A stretch of 64,000 nucleotides of DNA. Origin: Mycolicibacter sinensis (GTDB lineage: Bacteria > Actinomycetota > Actinomycetes > Mycobacteriales > Mycobacteriaceae). Shown here piece by piece: positions 23,562 through 32,091 of this stretch. The stretch covers positions 28,789-92,788 of the forward strand of contig NZ_LZJK01000034.1 of assembly GCF_001667945.1 (NCBI RefSeq). The letters are read 5' to 3'. The notes under the pieces were generated by a model, which saw only the letters and a program-made list of their open reading frames with translations, had not been told where the DNA came from and did not search any database. Position numbers and translations under genes: made by a program. Position 1 is the stretch's first letter, and every line of letters starts with the position of its first letter.

Positions 23562-26504
23562 GCTCGCCGGGAGCGGGGCTGCGGGGCCGAACGTGAAGCT
23601 GCCTTCACCTTCGGCGCCGGGAGTGAAGGCAGCTTCACGTTCGGCGGGGGTGTCGGTCTCGGCGGGGGCGGTGGACGGCCGCCGGTGCACGTTGATCGGC
23701 CACCAGAACCACCGGCCGAGCAGTGCCGCGACCGACGGGGTGATCAGGCTGCGGACGATGAAGGTGTCGAACAGCAGGCCCAGCCCGATGGTGGTGCCGA
23801 TCTGGCCGACCGAACGCAGGTCACTGGCGATCATCGCGATCATGGTGAACGCGAACACCATGCCCGCCGCCGTGACCACCTTGCCGGTAGCGCCCATCGC
23901 GCGGATCAGCCCGGTCTTCAAGCCCGCCTTGGACCCCGAGCCGATCTCCTCCTTCATCCGCGAGACCACCAGCAGGTTGTAGTCCGAGCCCACCGCCAGC
24001 AGCACGATCACGCTCATCGCGATCACCAGCCACTGCAGCTCGATGCCGAACACGTACTGCCACAACAGCACCGACAGTCCGAATGAGGAGGCCAGTGACA
24101 ACACCACGGTGCCCACGATCACGATGGACGCGACCAGCGCCCGGGTGATCAGCAGCATCACCACGAAGATCAAGATGATCGCGGCGATGGCGGCGATGAG
24201 CAGGTCATAGTGTGCGCCGGTCTGGATGTCGGAGTAGGTGGCGGCGGTGCCGCCCAGGTAGAACTTCGCCTTGGCCAGCGGGGTGCCCTTGACGGCCTCC
24301 TTGGCGGCTGACAGTTCGGCGTCGACGTGCGCGATGCCGTCGACCGTCGCCGGATCGGTGTCGTGGGTGATCAGGATGCGGGCGGCCTGGCCGTCCGGTG
24401 ACATCATCAGCTCCATCCCGCGCTGAAAGTCGGGGCTGTCGAAGGCTTCCGGTGGCAGGTAGAACATGTCGTCGTTTTTGGCGTCGTCGAAGACCTGTCC
24501 CATCACCGCGGCGGTGTCGGTCATCTGCTCGAGCTGGGTCACCACCTGGCCGAAGCTGCTGTGCATGGTCAGCATCAGGTCGCGCATGTTGGTCGCGATG
24601 GCGATCATCGGCGGGATCTGGTCGGCGATCGCCGGGGTGATCCCGTCGACCCGGTCCAGTTGATCGGCCAGCGCTTGGGTGTTCTCCGCCAGCTTGTCGA
24701 AGCCGTCGGTGGCGTCGAACATCGACCGGAACGCGTTACACACGCCGATGTTGAAACAGTGCGGCTCCCAATAGAAATAGTTGCGGAGCGGTCGGACCTC
24801 GTCGTCGAAGTCGGCGATATGGTCGCGGACTTCGGCCATAGTGCTCTGCATGTCGTGGGTGGCCTGGTCGGTGCCGTGGGTGGCGTCGGACAGCTGCACG
24901 GTCAGGCCGTGTAGCCGATCCAGCACCGCGACCATTGCGGAGAGTTGATCGGCCATGGTTTCGGTGTCGTCGAGGCGGGCGTGCAAGAACTGCAGATTCT
25001 CGCGCATCGTGACGCCCTGCGCGCTGATTTGGAACGGCACCGACCCGTGTTCCATCGGCGGGCCGAGCGGCCGGGTGATGGACTGCACCCGCTCGATGCC
25101 GGGAACCCGGAAGATGTTGCGGGCGATACGATCCAGCACCAGCATGTCGCGCGGGTTGCGCATGTCGTGATCGGACTCGACCATCAGCATGTCCGGGTTC
25201 ATCCGCGCCGAGCTGAAGTGTTTCTCCGCTGCGGCGTAGCCGATATTCGACGGCACGTCAGCAGGGATGTAGTGCCGGTTGTCGTAGCTGGTCTTGTAAC
25301 CCGGCAGCACCAGGACGCCCACGGCGGCAACGGCGCTGGCGGCGGCCAAGATCGGCAGTGGCCAGCGCACCACGGCCGTCCCCACCTTGCGCCAGCCGCC
25401 GGTCCGGGTGGCCCGCTTCGGGTCCAGCAGCCCGAATCGGCTGCTGACCGCGAGCACCGCCGGTGCGAAGGTCAGCCCCATCGCCAGGATGGTGAACATC
25501 CCCAGCGCGCACGGCACCGCCAAGGTGTTGAAGTAGTTGAGCCGGGTGAAGTGCAGGCACAGCATCGCACCGGCGATGGTCAACCCGGAACCCAGGATGA
25601 CGTGGCTGACGCTGGATAGCGTTGTGCGTTGGGCGGTTTCGGGATCCTCGCCGGCGCTGCGGGCCTCGTGGTAGCGCCCGATCAGGAAGATCCAGTAGTC
25701 GGTTCCGGCCGCGATGGCCAGCGCGGTCAGGATGCTGACCACGAAGGTCGAGATCGCGAAGACGTGGGCGTTGCTCAGCACCGCGATCAGCCCACGGGCC
25801 ACGCTCATCTCGGTGACGACCACCAGCAGCCCGATCAGCGTGGTCGCGATCGAGCGGTAGACCACCAGCAGCATCACCGCGATGACAGCCAGGGTTATCC
25901 CGGTCATCTTCACCATGGAAGCGTCGCCCGCCTCGTTGGTGTCGGCGACCAGGGCGGCCTGACCGGTGACGTAGGCGCGCAGGCCGACCGGGGGCGCGGA
26001 GTGCTCCACGATGTCGCGCACCGCGTCGACCGACTCGACGCCCTGGGCGGAGCCCTGGTTGCCCGCGAGGTGCACCTGCACGTAGGCGGCCCGGCCGTCC
26101 TCACTCTGCGACCCCGCCGAGGTGACCCGGTCGCCCCAGAAATCCTGCACGTGCTCGACGTGTGCGGTGTCGGCCTGCAGGCTCGCCACCAGCCGTTCGT
26201 AGTAGCGGTGGGCGTCGTCACGCAGTTCGGTGTCGCCTTCCAGCACGATCATCAGCACCGAATCGGAACTGAACTCGCCGAACTTCTCCCCGCTGTGTTT
26301 CATGGCGATCACCGACGGCGCATCCTGCGGCGAGAGTGAGACGGCGTTTTCGGCGCCGACGATCTCCAGCTGCGGTACCAGCAGGTTGGTCGCGGCGGCC
26401 GCGGCGAGCCAGAACAGGATGATCGGGACGGCCAGGACACGGATCAGCCGCGGAAACAGCGGCGGCTTGACCGCGGAGGACCCGGTGCTGTGCTGGCCGC
26501 TCAT
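23559..26504 (-). CDS. MmpL-family RND transporter
   Basis: This is a 981-residue RND transporter, the second in the window. The architecture matches the first: TM1 near residues 20-40, a porter domain, AAGTDYWIFLIGRYHEAR (proton relay), a coiled-coil second porter domain with CFNIGVC, then VGSDYNLLVVSRMKEE and the final helices. The C-terminal 60 residues form a variable tail (APAETDTPAEREAAFTPGAE...). The ATG overlaps the mmpS stop. The coding 3' end contains a long perfect inverted repeat. The pairing with MmpS and the Cys pair place it in the MmpL4/5-like group. The substrate is unknown. Confidence 0.94.
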   Translation of the reverse strand: MSGQHSTGSSAVKPPLFPRLIRVLAVPIILFWLAAAAATNLLVPQLEIVGAENAVSLSPQDAPSVIAMKHSGEKFGEFSSDSVLMIVLEGDTELRDDAHRYYERLVASLQADTAHVEHVQDFWGDRVTSAGSQSEDGRAAYVQVHLAGNQGSAQGVESVDAVRDIVEHSAPPVGLRAYVTGQAALVADTNEAGDASMVKMTGITLAVIAVMLLVVYRSIATTLIGLLVVVTEMSVARGLIAVLSNAHVFAISTFVVSILTALAIAAGTDYWIFLIGRYHEARSAGEDPETAQRTTLSSVSHVILGSGLTIAGAMLCLHFTRLNYFNTLAVPCALGMFTILAMGLTFAPAVLAVSSRFGLLDPKRATRTGGWRKVGTAVVRWPLPILAAASAVAAVGVLVLPGYKTSYDNRHYIPADVPSNIGYAAAEKHFSSARMNPDMLMVESDHDMRNPRDMLVLDRIARNIFRVPGIERVQSITRPLGPPMEHGSVPFQISAQGVTMRENLQFLHARLDDTETMADQLSAMVAVLDRLHGLTVQLSDATHGTDQATHDMQSTMAEVRDHIADFDDEVRPLRNYFYWEPHCFNIGVCNAFRSMFDATDGFDKLAENTQALADQLDRVDGITPAIADQIPPMIAIATNMRDLMLTMHSSFGQVVTQLEQMTDTAAVMGQVFDDAKNDDMFYLPPEAFDSPDFQRGMELMMSPDGQAARILITHDTDPATVDGIAHVDAELSAAKEAVKGTPLAKAKFYLGGTAATYSDIQTGAHYDLLIAAIAAIILIFVVMLLITRALVASIVIVGTVVLSLASSFGLSVLLWQYVFGIELQWLVIAMSVIVLLAVGSDYNLLVVSRMKEEIGSGSKAGLKTGLIRAMGATGKVVTAAGMVFAFTMIAMIASDLRSVGQIGTTIGLGLLFDTFIVRSLITPSVAALLGRWFWWPINVHRRPSTAPAETDTPAEREAAFTPGAEGEGSFTFGPAAPLPAS
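23587..23644. terminator. 22-base perfect inverted repeat inside the 3' end of mmpL
   Basis: The arm at 23587-23608 (containing GTGAAGCTGCCTTCAC) is the exact reverse complement of the arm at 23623-23644, with a 14-base loop. It forms a very stable hairpin inside the last codons of mmpL, ending about 26 bases before its stop codon. It could be an intrinsic terminator or mRNA-stabilising stem for the mmpS-mmpL transcript, or a small repetitive element captured in frame. Confidence 0.6.
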
Positions 26505-26938
26505 GCGGCCTTGACCACACAGAACGTCGCCGCGCTGTGGCCATCGGCCTGCTGCTCATCGCGGAGTTCGCCGTTGACGGTGATCCGGCAACCCAGCTCG
26601 TGGCTGTCGCCCTGGGCCATCACGTTGGCGAACACGCTCGGCTGCGTGGTGGTCAACGTCACCGACCACGGCAGGGAGTCAAACCTCGCCTCCTGGGCCT
26701 GTGCGCGTTGGTCGACGTAGCTGACCATCCCCGCGGTGCCCGCGGGGCCGTAGATCTCGTAGGTGACGTACTTCGGGACGGTGGACACGATCTCACCGCC
26801 CGCGCCGGCGGCGGTCGCCGACTGGCCGGCGCCGAAGACGCCGTGGAACCGGTAGATGACCAGCGCGCCCACGGCCGCGACCGGGACGATCACCAGCACG
26901 ATCCACAGCCGCTGAAGGAGCTTAAGCAGTGCGCTCAT
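26501..26938 (-). CDS. MmpS-family membrane-anchored accessory protein
   Basis: This is a 145-residue protein with a membrane helix at about residues 10-30 (WIVLVIVPVAAVGALVIYRF) and an MmpS periplasmic domain: KYVTYEIYGPAGTAGMVSYVDQ, LGCRITVNGE and ATFCVVKAA with the two cysteines. ATG 26938 was chosen because it lies 8 bases after a TAAGGT -10 box and has a short normal N-terminus; the longer frame would run through the operator. It is translationally coupled to mmpL (ATGA overlap) and divergent from the TetR gene at 27062. Confidence 0.93.
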   Translation of the reverse strand: MSALLKLLQRLWIVLVIVPVAAVGALVIYRFHGVFGAGQSATAAGAGGEIVSTVPKYVTYEIYGPAGTAGMVSYVDQRAQAQEARFDSLPWSVTLTTTQPSVFANVMAQGDSHELGCRITVNGELRDEQQADGHSAATFCVVKAA

Positions 26939-26946
26939 GACCGCTA

Positions 26947-27055
26947 ACCTTACGACCATAAGGAAACACATGTAAAGTTAGTTGTGGCGGCTCACACCAG
27001 CACTCTCGGGTGTTGTTCAGCACGCCGGCGCGGCATAGCTAACGGTCGTTAGGAT
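26947..27055. promoter_or_regulatory. Divergent mmpS/tetR promoters with two matching operators
   Basis: Two related dyads lie at the ends of the gap: CCTTACGACCATAAGG (26948-26963) and CTAACGGTCGTTAG (27039-27052). Read on the same strand sense their 14-base cores match at 11 positions, giving CTWACGACCRTWAG. The first overlaps the mmpS -10 box TAAGGT (complement of 26947-26952). The second overlaps the tetR -10 box TAGGAT (27050-27055). This is strong evidence for autoregulation and repression of mmpS-mmpL by this TetR. Confidence 0.7.
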
Positions 27056-27061
27056 GAAGGC

Positions 27062-27790
27062 GTGCCCAGTCCCACTCGGCGGCGTAATTTGCGAGGTCAC
27101 GGCGGGTTGCTGCGCGAGGAGATCCTGGCAGCGGCCACCCGGGTGATCGACAGCGCCGACAGCGAAGGCGAGGTCTCGCTGCGGCGCATCGCCCGGGAGG
27201 CCGGCATCGCGGCGCCGTCGGTCTACGCCCACTTCGAAGACCGCGACCGGGTCCTCGAGGCCGTCGCCGAAGCGAGCTGGGTCCAGGTCTCCGAGGAGAT
27301 CGCAGACCACGTGCAGGCGGCCACCGATCCCCGGGAGCGCCTGCTGATCGGCTGCCGAGTCTATGTGTCCTTCGCCCAACGCCATCCGTTGCGCTATGCC
27401 CTGATGACCCAGGACGGTCATGCGCCGCCGGCCGCGCGCCAGGCGCTCGCAGTGGTCACCCGCGGGCTGCTGGCCTGCCGGGGACAAGTGCCGGGTTCCC
27501 CGTGCGGCGGTTCCGGCGTCGGCTCTCCTTCGTCGGGCCTCGCTGAACCGCGGGGTTCGTCGTACGGCGGTTCCAGCGTCGGCTCTCCTTCGTCGAGCCT
27601 CGCTGAACCGCCGGAAGCCGGTTCGGATCCGGACTCCGACCGGATCGCCGCCGCGCTGTCGGTGGCATTGCACGGCGTGGCGATGCTGCACCGCAGTGAC
27701 GCGCCGAATCTGTGGCTCAGTGACTTCAGCACCGACGAGGTGATCCGGACCCTGGTCGACGCCGCGACCTTGTTGCTGGCCCGCGCCTGA
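27062..27790 (+). CDS. TetR-family regulator with an inserted 20-residue tandem repeat
   Basis: This is a 242-residue protein with a helix-turn-helix (SLRRIAREAGIAAPSVYAHFEDRDRVLEA, about residues 40-68) and a WHG-type C-terminal domain (SVALHGVAMLH). It is about 40 residues longer than usual because of two in-frame copies of a Gly/Ser/Pro-rich 20-residue unit at about residues 144-184, in the C-terminal ligand domain. The GTG at 27062 lies 6 bases after the TAGGAT box, fitting a leaderless start. It is divergent from mmpS-mmpL, whose gap carries two matching operators, so it is the likely repressor of that transporter. Confidence 0.87.
   Translation: MPSPTRRRNLRGHGGLLREEILAAATRVIDSADSEGEVSLRRIAREAGIAAPSVYAHFEDRDRVLEAVAEASWVQVSEEIADHVQAATDPRERLLIGCRVYVSFAQRHPLRYALMTQDGHAPPAARQALAVVTRGLLACRGQVPGSPCGGSGVGSPSSGLAEPRGSSYGGSSVGSPSSSLAEPPEAGSDPDSDRIAAALSVALHGVAMLHRSDAPNLWLSDFSTDEVIRTLVDAATLLLARA
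27493..27612 (+). repeat. 60-base tandem repeat, two copies, inside tetR
   Basis: Two copies with exact 60-base period (about 27493-27552 and 27553-27612) differ at few positions. Each contains CGGTTC and GAACCG ends around an imperfect palindrome that includes GGCTCTCCTTCGTCG. The protein units are GSPCGGSGVGSPSSGLAEPR and a variant. This resembles a small palindromic interspersed repeat that entered the coding sequence in frame. Confidence 0.75.
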
Positions 27791-27984
27791 GCCCGTCACC
27801 GGCGCCGACGTGCGCCAACGGTGGCGGGGCCCGCCCCCGCGTCCGCTGCCCTATGTGATCGCTGCCACACGAATCGGCAGGATCGCTCACAGGTTCTTCC
27901 CGGCTACCTTCCAGCTGGTAACCGTAACTTCATCTCCTTGTTACATGTATGACCAAATAGCGCCAAACGCGGAGGCCGGATGAC

Positions 27985-29262
27985 ATGGAATTTGGAGCGA
28001 TCCCGCCGGAGGTCCATTCCGGCCTGATGTACTCGGGCGCCGGGCCTGGACCGCTGTTGGCCGCCGCGGCCGCGTGGCAGGCGCTCGCTGGCGAGTTGCA
28101 CACGGCGGCTGCGGCCTATCGATCGGTGATCGCCGACCTGGCCGGTATCTGGCACGGGCCGTCCGCGATGGCGATGGCCGCGGCCGCCACCCCGTATGCG
28201 GAATGGATCAGTGTCACCGCGTCTCGCGTCGAGCACGCCGCTGCCCAGGTCTCGTCGGCGGCCGCGGCATACGAGGCGGCATTCGCGGCACACGTTCCGC
28301 CGCCGGTGATCGAGGCCAACCGCAGTCTGTTGCTGACTCTGGTCGCGACCAACCTGCTGGGCCAGAACACCCCGGCGATCGCGGCCACCGAGGCCCTCTA
28401 CGCGGAGATGTGGGCACAGGACGCCGCCGCCATGTACGGCTACGCGGGTTCCGCGGCGGCCGCCACGCAGCTCAGCGTGTTCGACCCGGCGCCGGAAGCC
28501 GCCGACCTGGCCTCTGATTCGACCCAGCTGGTCGCCGCGGCCGAGGCGGCCGGGGCCCGGACCGCCTCGGCCGCCCCGTCGAAGGTTTCGCAGCTGCTGT
28601 CGGCGGTGCCCAGAACACTGAGTGACCTCACCTCGTCCCCGGCGCAAGCCGCGCCATCACTCGGCGACGTGGGTTCGGGCCTCGGGGATCTCGCCAAGTT
28701 CCTGGGTGACCTCGCGGGGCCGTATTCGCCGCTTGGACATCTGGCAAACCTCGGCAGCGGGTGGTTGATCGCCGGGCAGCTGGTCGGCTTGGCCCAGAAC
28801 CCGCCCGGGGTGGCCAGCCTGCTCAGCGGTCCGGCTCCGATCACCGGTGCCCTGGGGCCGCTGTCGGGTGGCTACATCTCCTCCCAGCTGCCACTCTCGG
28901 CGCTGGGCTCGGCGGGTAGTGCCACCGTGGCGGCCAGCACCGGACAGGCGGGTTTGGTCGGGTCGCTGTCGGTACCGGCGAGCTGGTCCACCGCGGCTCC
29001 GGCCGGCAAGGCACTGCCGGCGGTACTGTCGGGCAGCTCGGTCAGTTCCAGTGCCTCGGCGTTCGCCGTCGAGGGCTCATCGAGCGCGATGTTCAACGAA
29101 ATGGCGCTGTCGAGCCTGGCCGGCCGCGCCGTCGGCGGCACCGCCGTGCAGTCCGTCGCGGGGGGCGCCGGCCGCGTGATCGACAAGGCGCCCGACACCG
29201 AGGCCCTGACCACGGCCACCATCCTGGTCATCCCGGTGCCCGAGGACGGAGGTGCGCCGTGA
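27985..29262 (+). CDS. PPE family protein, SVP subgroup
   Basis: This is a 425-residue protein. The N-terminal PPE domain starts MEFGAIPPEVHSGLMYSGAGPGPLLAAAAAW, and the helical pair carries a WHGPSA turn in place of the usual WxG near residue 54. Past residue 180 the C-terminal part is Ala/Gly/Ser-rich and contains the SVP motif (VGSLSVPASW) that defines the PPE-SVP group. PPE proteins are exported by type VII secretion as PE-PPE pairs and stay on the cell surface. No pe or esx genes are in the window. The ATG at 27985 has a GGAGG site. Its stop overlaps the next PPE start (GTGA). Confidence 0.94.
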   Translation: MEFGAIPPEVHSGLMYSGAGPGPLLAAAAAWQALAGELHTAAAAYRSVIADLAGIWHGPSAMAMAAAATPYAEWISVTASRVEHAAAQVSSAAAAYEAAFAAHVPPPVIEANRSLLLTLVATNLLGQNTPAIAATEALYAEMWAQDAAAMYGYAGSAAAATQLSVFDPAPEAADLASDSTQLVAAAEAAGARTASAAPSKVSQLLSAVPRTLSDLTSSPAQAAPSLGDVGSGLGDLAKFLGDLAGPYSPLGHLANLGSGWLIAGQLVGLAQNPPGVASLLSGPAPITGALGPLSGGYISSQLPLSALGSAGSATVAASTGQAGLVGSLSVPASWSTAAPAGKALPAVLSGSSVSSSASAFAVEGSSSAMFNEMALSSLAGRAVGGTAVQSVAGGAGRVIDKAPDTEALTTATILVIPVPEDGGAP

Positions 29263-30533
29263 TCGATTTCGCGCTGATACCGCCGGAGGTCACCTCCGGC
29301 CAGATGTACACCGGCCCGGGCGCCGAATCGCTGCTGGCCGCCGCCACCGCGTGGGAGGGGCTGGCCGCCGAGCTGCACTCGACGATGACCTCCTACCGGG
29401 CGGTGCTCACCAGCTTGACCGGCGAGGCGTGGGTCGGCACTTCGGCGGCGGCCATGATCGCCGCGGCGACGCCGTTCGTGGAGTGGATGTCGACCGCGGC
29501 AGCGCAGGCGACCCAAGCGGCGGTGCAGGCCGGTGCCGCGGCCAGCGCATTCGAGGTGGCGCTGGCCGCGGTGGTGCCGCCGCCGGTGATCGCGGCCAAT
29601 CGCAGCCTGCGGGCAGCGTTGCTGGCGAGCAATACCTTCGGGCAGAACACCGCGGCAATCGCGGCCGCCGACGCGCAGTACGCGCAGATGTGGGCCCAGG
29701 ACGCCGCGGCGATGTTCACCTATCAGGCCGCCGCGGCGGCCGCCACCCGGCTGACACCGTTCGCGCCGCCGCCACAGGCCGGCAACACCGGACCGGGTGC
29801 CGCCGCTGCCGGGGACGCCTCCGAGATCGCCGGGATCTATGAGGGGCTGTTCAGCACTCTCGGCGGGGTGATGAAGTTCGGCGGCCTCGGCAACTTCGTG
29901 CTGAGCGGGCCCAACTTCGGCATGGTCCAGTTCAAGACGTTCTACAAGCCACAGGCGGTGCTGCCGGAGATTCCCAAGTCCGCGCTGGGGGCTGGGCTGG
30001 GCGGGAAAGGGATAGCTGGGCTGGGCGGGAGCGGGATGAACGCCGGCATGACTCGCGCGGTGACGGCCGGTGTGGGCACCGCGCCGTCGGTCGGGGCACT
30101 GTCGGTGCCCCAGGGCTGGGCCACCGCCACCCCCGCCATCCGGCTGGCCGCGGCCTCGCTGCCGGCGGCCGGCGCCGCCGCGACACCGATGGCCGCGGCG
30201 ACCGGCCTGCTCAACCCGGCCGCCCTGGGCGCGCTGACCGGCGGCGCGCTGGGCGCTCCCGGCTCGCAGCTGATCAACGGCGCCAACCTCCGCGGATCCG
30301 GCAAACCCGGCAAGGGCCAGGCCCCGGTGCAGCTCGACCGCGTCATCGCCCAGTTGCAGAAGCAGAAGGACGCCGTCCAGCACTGGCAGATCGACGAGGC
30401 CGGCCTGGATGACCTGCTCGAGGAACTGTCCAAGAAACCCGGCTTCCACGCGGTGCACCTGAAGAAGGCCGCCAAAGACAGCGGCGCCACCGGGGCCGCA
30501 GGCTCGGCCGCAGCGACGGTAGCGGGCCCGTGA
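29259..30533 (+). CDS. PPE family protein, SVP subgroup
   Basis: This is a 424-residue second PPE with an N-terminus MIDFALIPPEVTSGQMYTGPG, WVGTSAAAM at the helical turn, and SVP (VGALSVPQGW) in the C-terminal part. The tail is Lys/Gln-rich with a short amphipathic helix and differs from the first PPE. The GTG start overlaps the preceding stop, and the following DUF732 gene overlaps this stop, so all three are translationally coupled. Similar N-terminal domains and divergent tails suggest an old duplication. Its PE partner must come from elsewhere. Confidence 0.93.
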   Translation: MIDFALIPPEVTSGQMYTGPGAESLLAAATAWEGLAAELHSTMTSYRAVLTSLTGEAWVGTSAAAMIAAATPFVEWMSTAAAQATQAAVQAGAAASAFEVALAAVVPPPVIAANRSLRAALLASNTFGQNTAAIAAADAQYAQMWAQDAAAMFTYQAAAAAATRLTPFAPPPQAGNTGPGAAAAGDASEIAGIYEGLFSTLGGVMKFGGLGNFVLSGPNFGMVQFKTFYKPQAVLPEIPKSALGAGLGGKGIAGLGGSGMNAGMTRAVTAGVGTAPSVGALSVPQGWATATPAIRLAAASLPAAGAAATPMAAATGLLNPAALGALTGGALGAPGSQLINGANLRGSGKPGKGQAPVQLDRVIAQLQKQKDAVQHWQIDEAGLDDLLEELSKKPGFHAVHLKKAAKDSGATGAAGSAAATVAGP

Positions 30534-30883
30534 AACTGCTACTGGCCCTGGCTGTTACGGCGGGACTCTGCCTTGCCGGTGCGGCTCCCGGGTACGCCGA
30601 CCCCGAACGGGGCGCCCATCCCGATCCCGAAGACGCGGCCGGCGCTATCCACGACGCGGCCTTCCTGGAGTCATTGCGGGCCGCCGGGATCACCTACAGC
30701 AGCTCCGGTCAGGCCATCGAGGCTGCTCGCGCGGTCTGCGGCCTGGTCGACCGGGGCGAACCCGCCCTACAGGTGCTCTCCGACCTGAAGGACAACAATC
30801 CGGGTTTCACCACCGACGGTGCGGCGCAATTTGCCGCCATCGCAGCGCACACCTACTGCCCGCACCAGCTGATCAAGAAGTGA
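30530..30883 (+). CDS. DUF732 small exported protein
   Basis: This is a 117-residue protein with a Sec signal peptide (MKLLLALAVTAGLCLAGAAPGYA, cleavage near residue 23) and the mycobacterial DUF732 pattern: AFLESLRAAGITYSS, A-x-C-GLVDRG, and a second cysteine in AAHTYCP, probably a disulfide. The function of the domain is unknown. It is coupled to the second PPE gene by a GTGA overlap and may be a partner exported to the envelope. Confidence 0.9.
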   Translation: MKLLLALAVTAGLCLAGAAPGYADPERGAHPDPEDAAGAIHDAAFLESLRAAGITYSSSGQAIEAARAVCGLVDRGEPALQVLSDLKDNNPGFTTDGAAQFAAIAAHTYCPHQLIKK

Positions 30884-30930
30884 CGGCCGCGTCCGACGAG
30901 CAGCAGCACCCGGCAGGACCTGTTCTCCAG

Positions 30931-31380
30931 TTAGCCGCCGCTGGGAGCGGGAGACGGGGCGGGCGGCCGGGGCTGGGGCACGAAGCCCTTCAGGACGTCG
31001 GGCAGGCCCACCGACTGCTGCGGTGCCGGAGCGCAGGTCGGCGGGCATTCGGTCAACTGCCAGGGCGCGCAGCGGTCGGTCCGGAACGCGGTGTCGCTGG
31101 GTTCGATCAGCACCACCTGCGCCTTCTTGGTCATCGCGCTGTCGACGATCTTGTCGCCGCTGACCCGGCGCCAATAGCAGGCATTCCCGTCGCGCGGCCC
31201 GTCGGAGCGGTAGGTCCCCGGGGCGATGTCCTTGCCGACGGTGAACGTGCCGTCGGTGTCGATCACCGACTTCGGCGCCGGTGGGGGAGTCGGCGTCGGT
31301 TCGGCCCCGGCGACCCCGCCGGCCGCCCAGGTCATCGCCAGCACGGCCGCCGCCGGCCCGGCCAACTTCTTCGGTCTCAT
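30931..31380 (-). CDS. Secreted protein with DGTFxVGxDIxPGTYRS motif
   Basis: This is a 149-residue mycobacterial exported protein of unknown function. A signal peptide covers residues 1-27 (GPAAAVLAMTWAAGGVAGA), followed by a Pro/Thr-rich linker (TPTPPPAP). The folded part is built on DGTFTVGKDIAPGTYRSDGP with CYWRR and is followed by a Pro-rich, cysteine-containing tail. ATG 31380 was chosen because it starts the signal peptide; the longer frame has no such feature. It converges with the DUF732 gene. The next gene on this strand, a methyltransferase, ends 29 bases upstream. Confidence 0.82.
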   Translation of the reverse strand: MRPKKLAGPAAAVLAMTWAAGGVAGAEPTPTPPPAPKSVIDTDGTFTVGKDIAPGTYRSDGPRDGNACYWRRVSGDKIVDSAMTKKAQVVLIEPSDTAFRTDRCAPWQLTECPPTCAPAPQQSVGLPDVLKGFVPQPRPPAPSPAPSGG

Positions 31381-31409
31381 ACCAGGTGAGGGTACCGACC
31401 CGGAGGAGG

Positions 31410-32051
31410 CTACGGCTTGACGCCGACCGTCAGCAGGTCCGACACCAGCAGCGTCCAGGCCGGCCGCGCCACCCGGTGCTGGTCGGCGACGGTAAACCCG
31501 GCGTCGGTGAAGAGCGTGCGCATCTCGGTCGGCGTCGGCTGGTGTGCCGGACTCCACCGGCCGCCCAGCAACCGGCGCAGCGGAATGCGGCGGCGGGGGC
31601 TCAGCGCGGTGACCGCCGCCATCCCGCCCGGCGCCAGCACCCGATAGAACTCCCGTACCGCCGCCGGCTGGTCGAAGAAGTGAAACGCCGAGCTGGTCAC
31701 GACCGCGTCGAGCGCCCCGTCATCGAACGGCAGGCGCTCGGCCGGACCGGTCAGCCACTGCACCCGCGTCGAGCGCGCCCGCGCCTCGTTGAGCATCCCG
31801 GTGGACATGTCCACGCCGTAGACGGCTTCGGGCCGCAATTCGCGTTCTATGCGGTCGGCGAGGATGCCGGTGCCGCAGGCGATGTCGGCGACGCGGGACG
31901 GTTGGTGCGTGCGCAGCGCGGCGACCAGCTCGTCCTGGGCCGGCCGATACACCCAGCGTTGCAGGTAGCGGGCATCGTAGGCGGGCGCAGCCCAGGTCCA
32001 GAACCGGGTGATCGCGTGGTTGAATCCTCTGCGCGGGATGGGAGCTGCCAC
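31410..32051 (-). CDS. Class I SAM-dependent methyltransferase
   Basis: This is a 213-residue UbiE/MenG-like methyltransferase. Motif I is VADIACGTGILADRI and the post-I acidic residue is in YGVDMS. Motif II is DGALDAVVTSSAFHFF and motif III is VLAPGGMAAV. The substrate is unknown; related mycobacterial proteins methylate quinones, lipids or small molecules. The GTG at 32051 is taken as the start because the ATG at 32093 would overlap the divergent rhomboid start. It shares the strand with the secreted protein downstream. Confidence 0.86.
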   Translation of the reverse strand: MAAPIPRRGFNHAITRFWTWAAPAYDARYLQRWVYRPAQDELVAALRTHQPSRVADIACGTGILADRIERELRPEAVYGVDMSTGMLNEARARSTRVQWLTGPAERLPFDDGALDAVVTSSAFHFFDQPAAVREFYRVLAPGGMAAVTALSPRRRIPLRRLLGGRWSPAHQPTPTEMRTLFTDAGFTVADQHRVARPAWTLLVSDLLTVGVKP

Positions 32052-32091
32052 GGCGTGAAATCTACCGCCGCGTCGATGAGAAGGTGTAACC

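Noticed and set aside
27493..27612. Two-copy repeat as a CRISPR remnant
   Set aside because: The copies are contiguous with no spacer and stay in frame within tetR.
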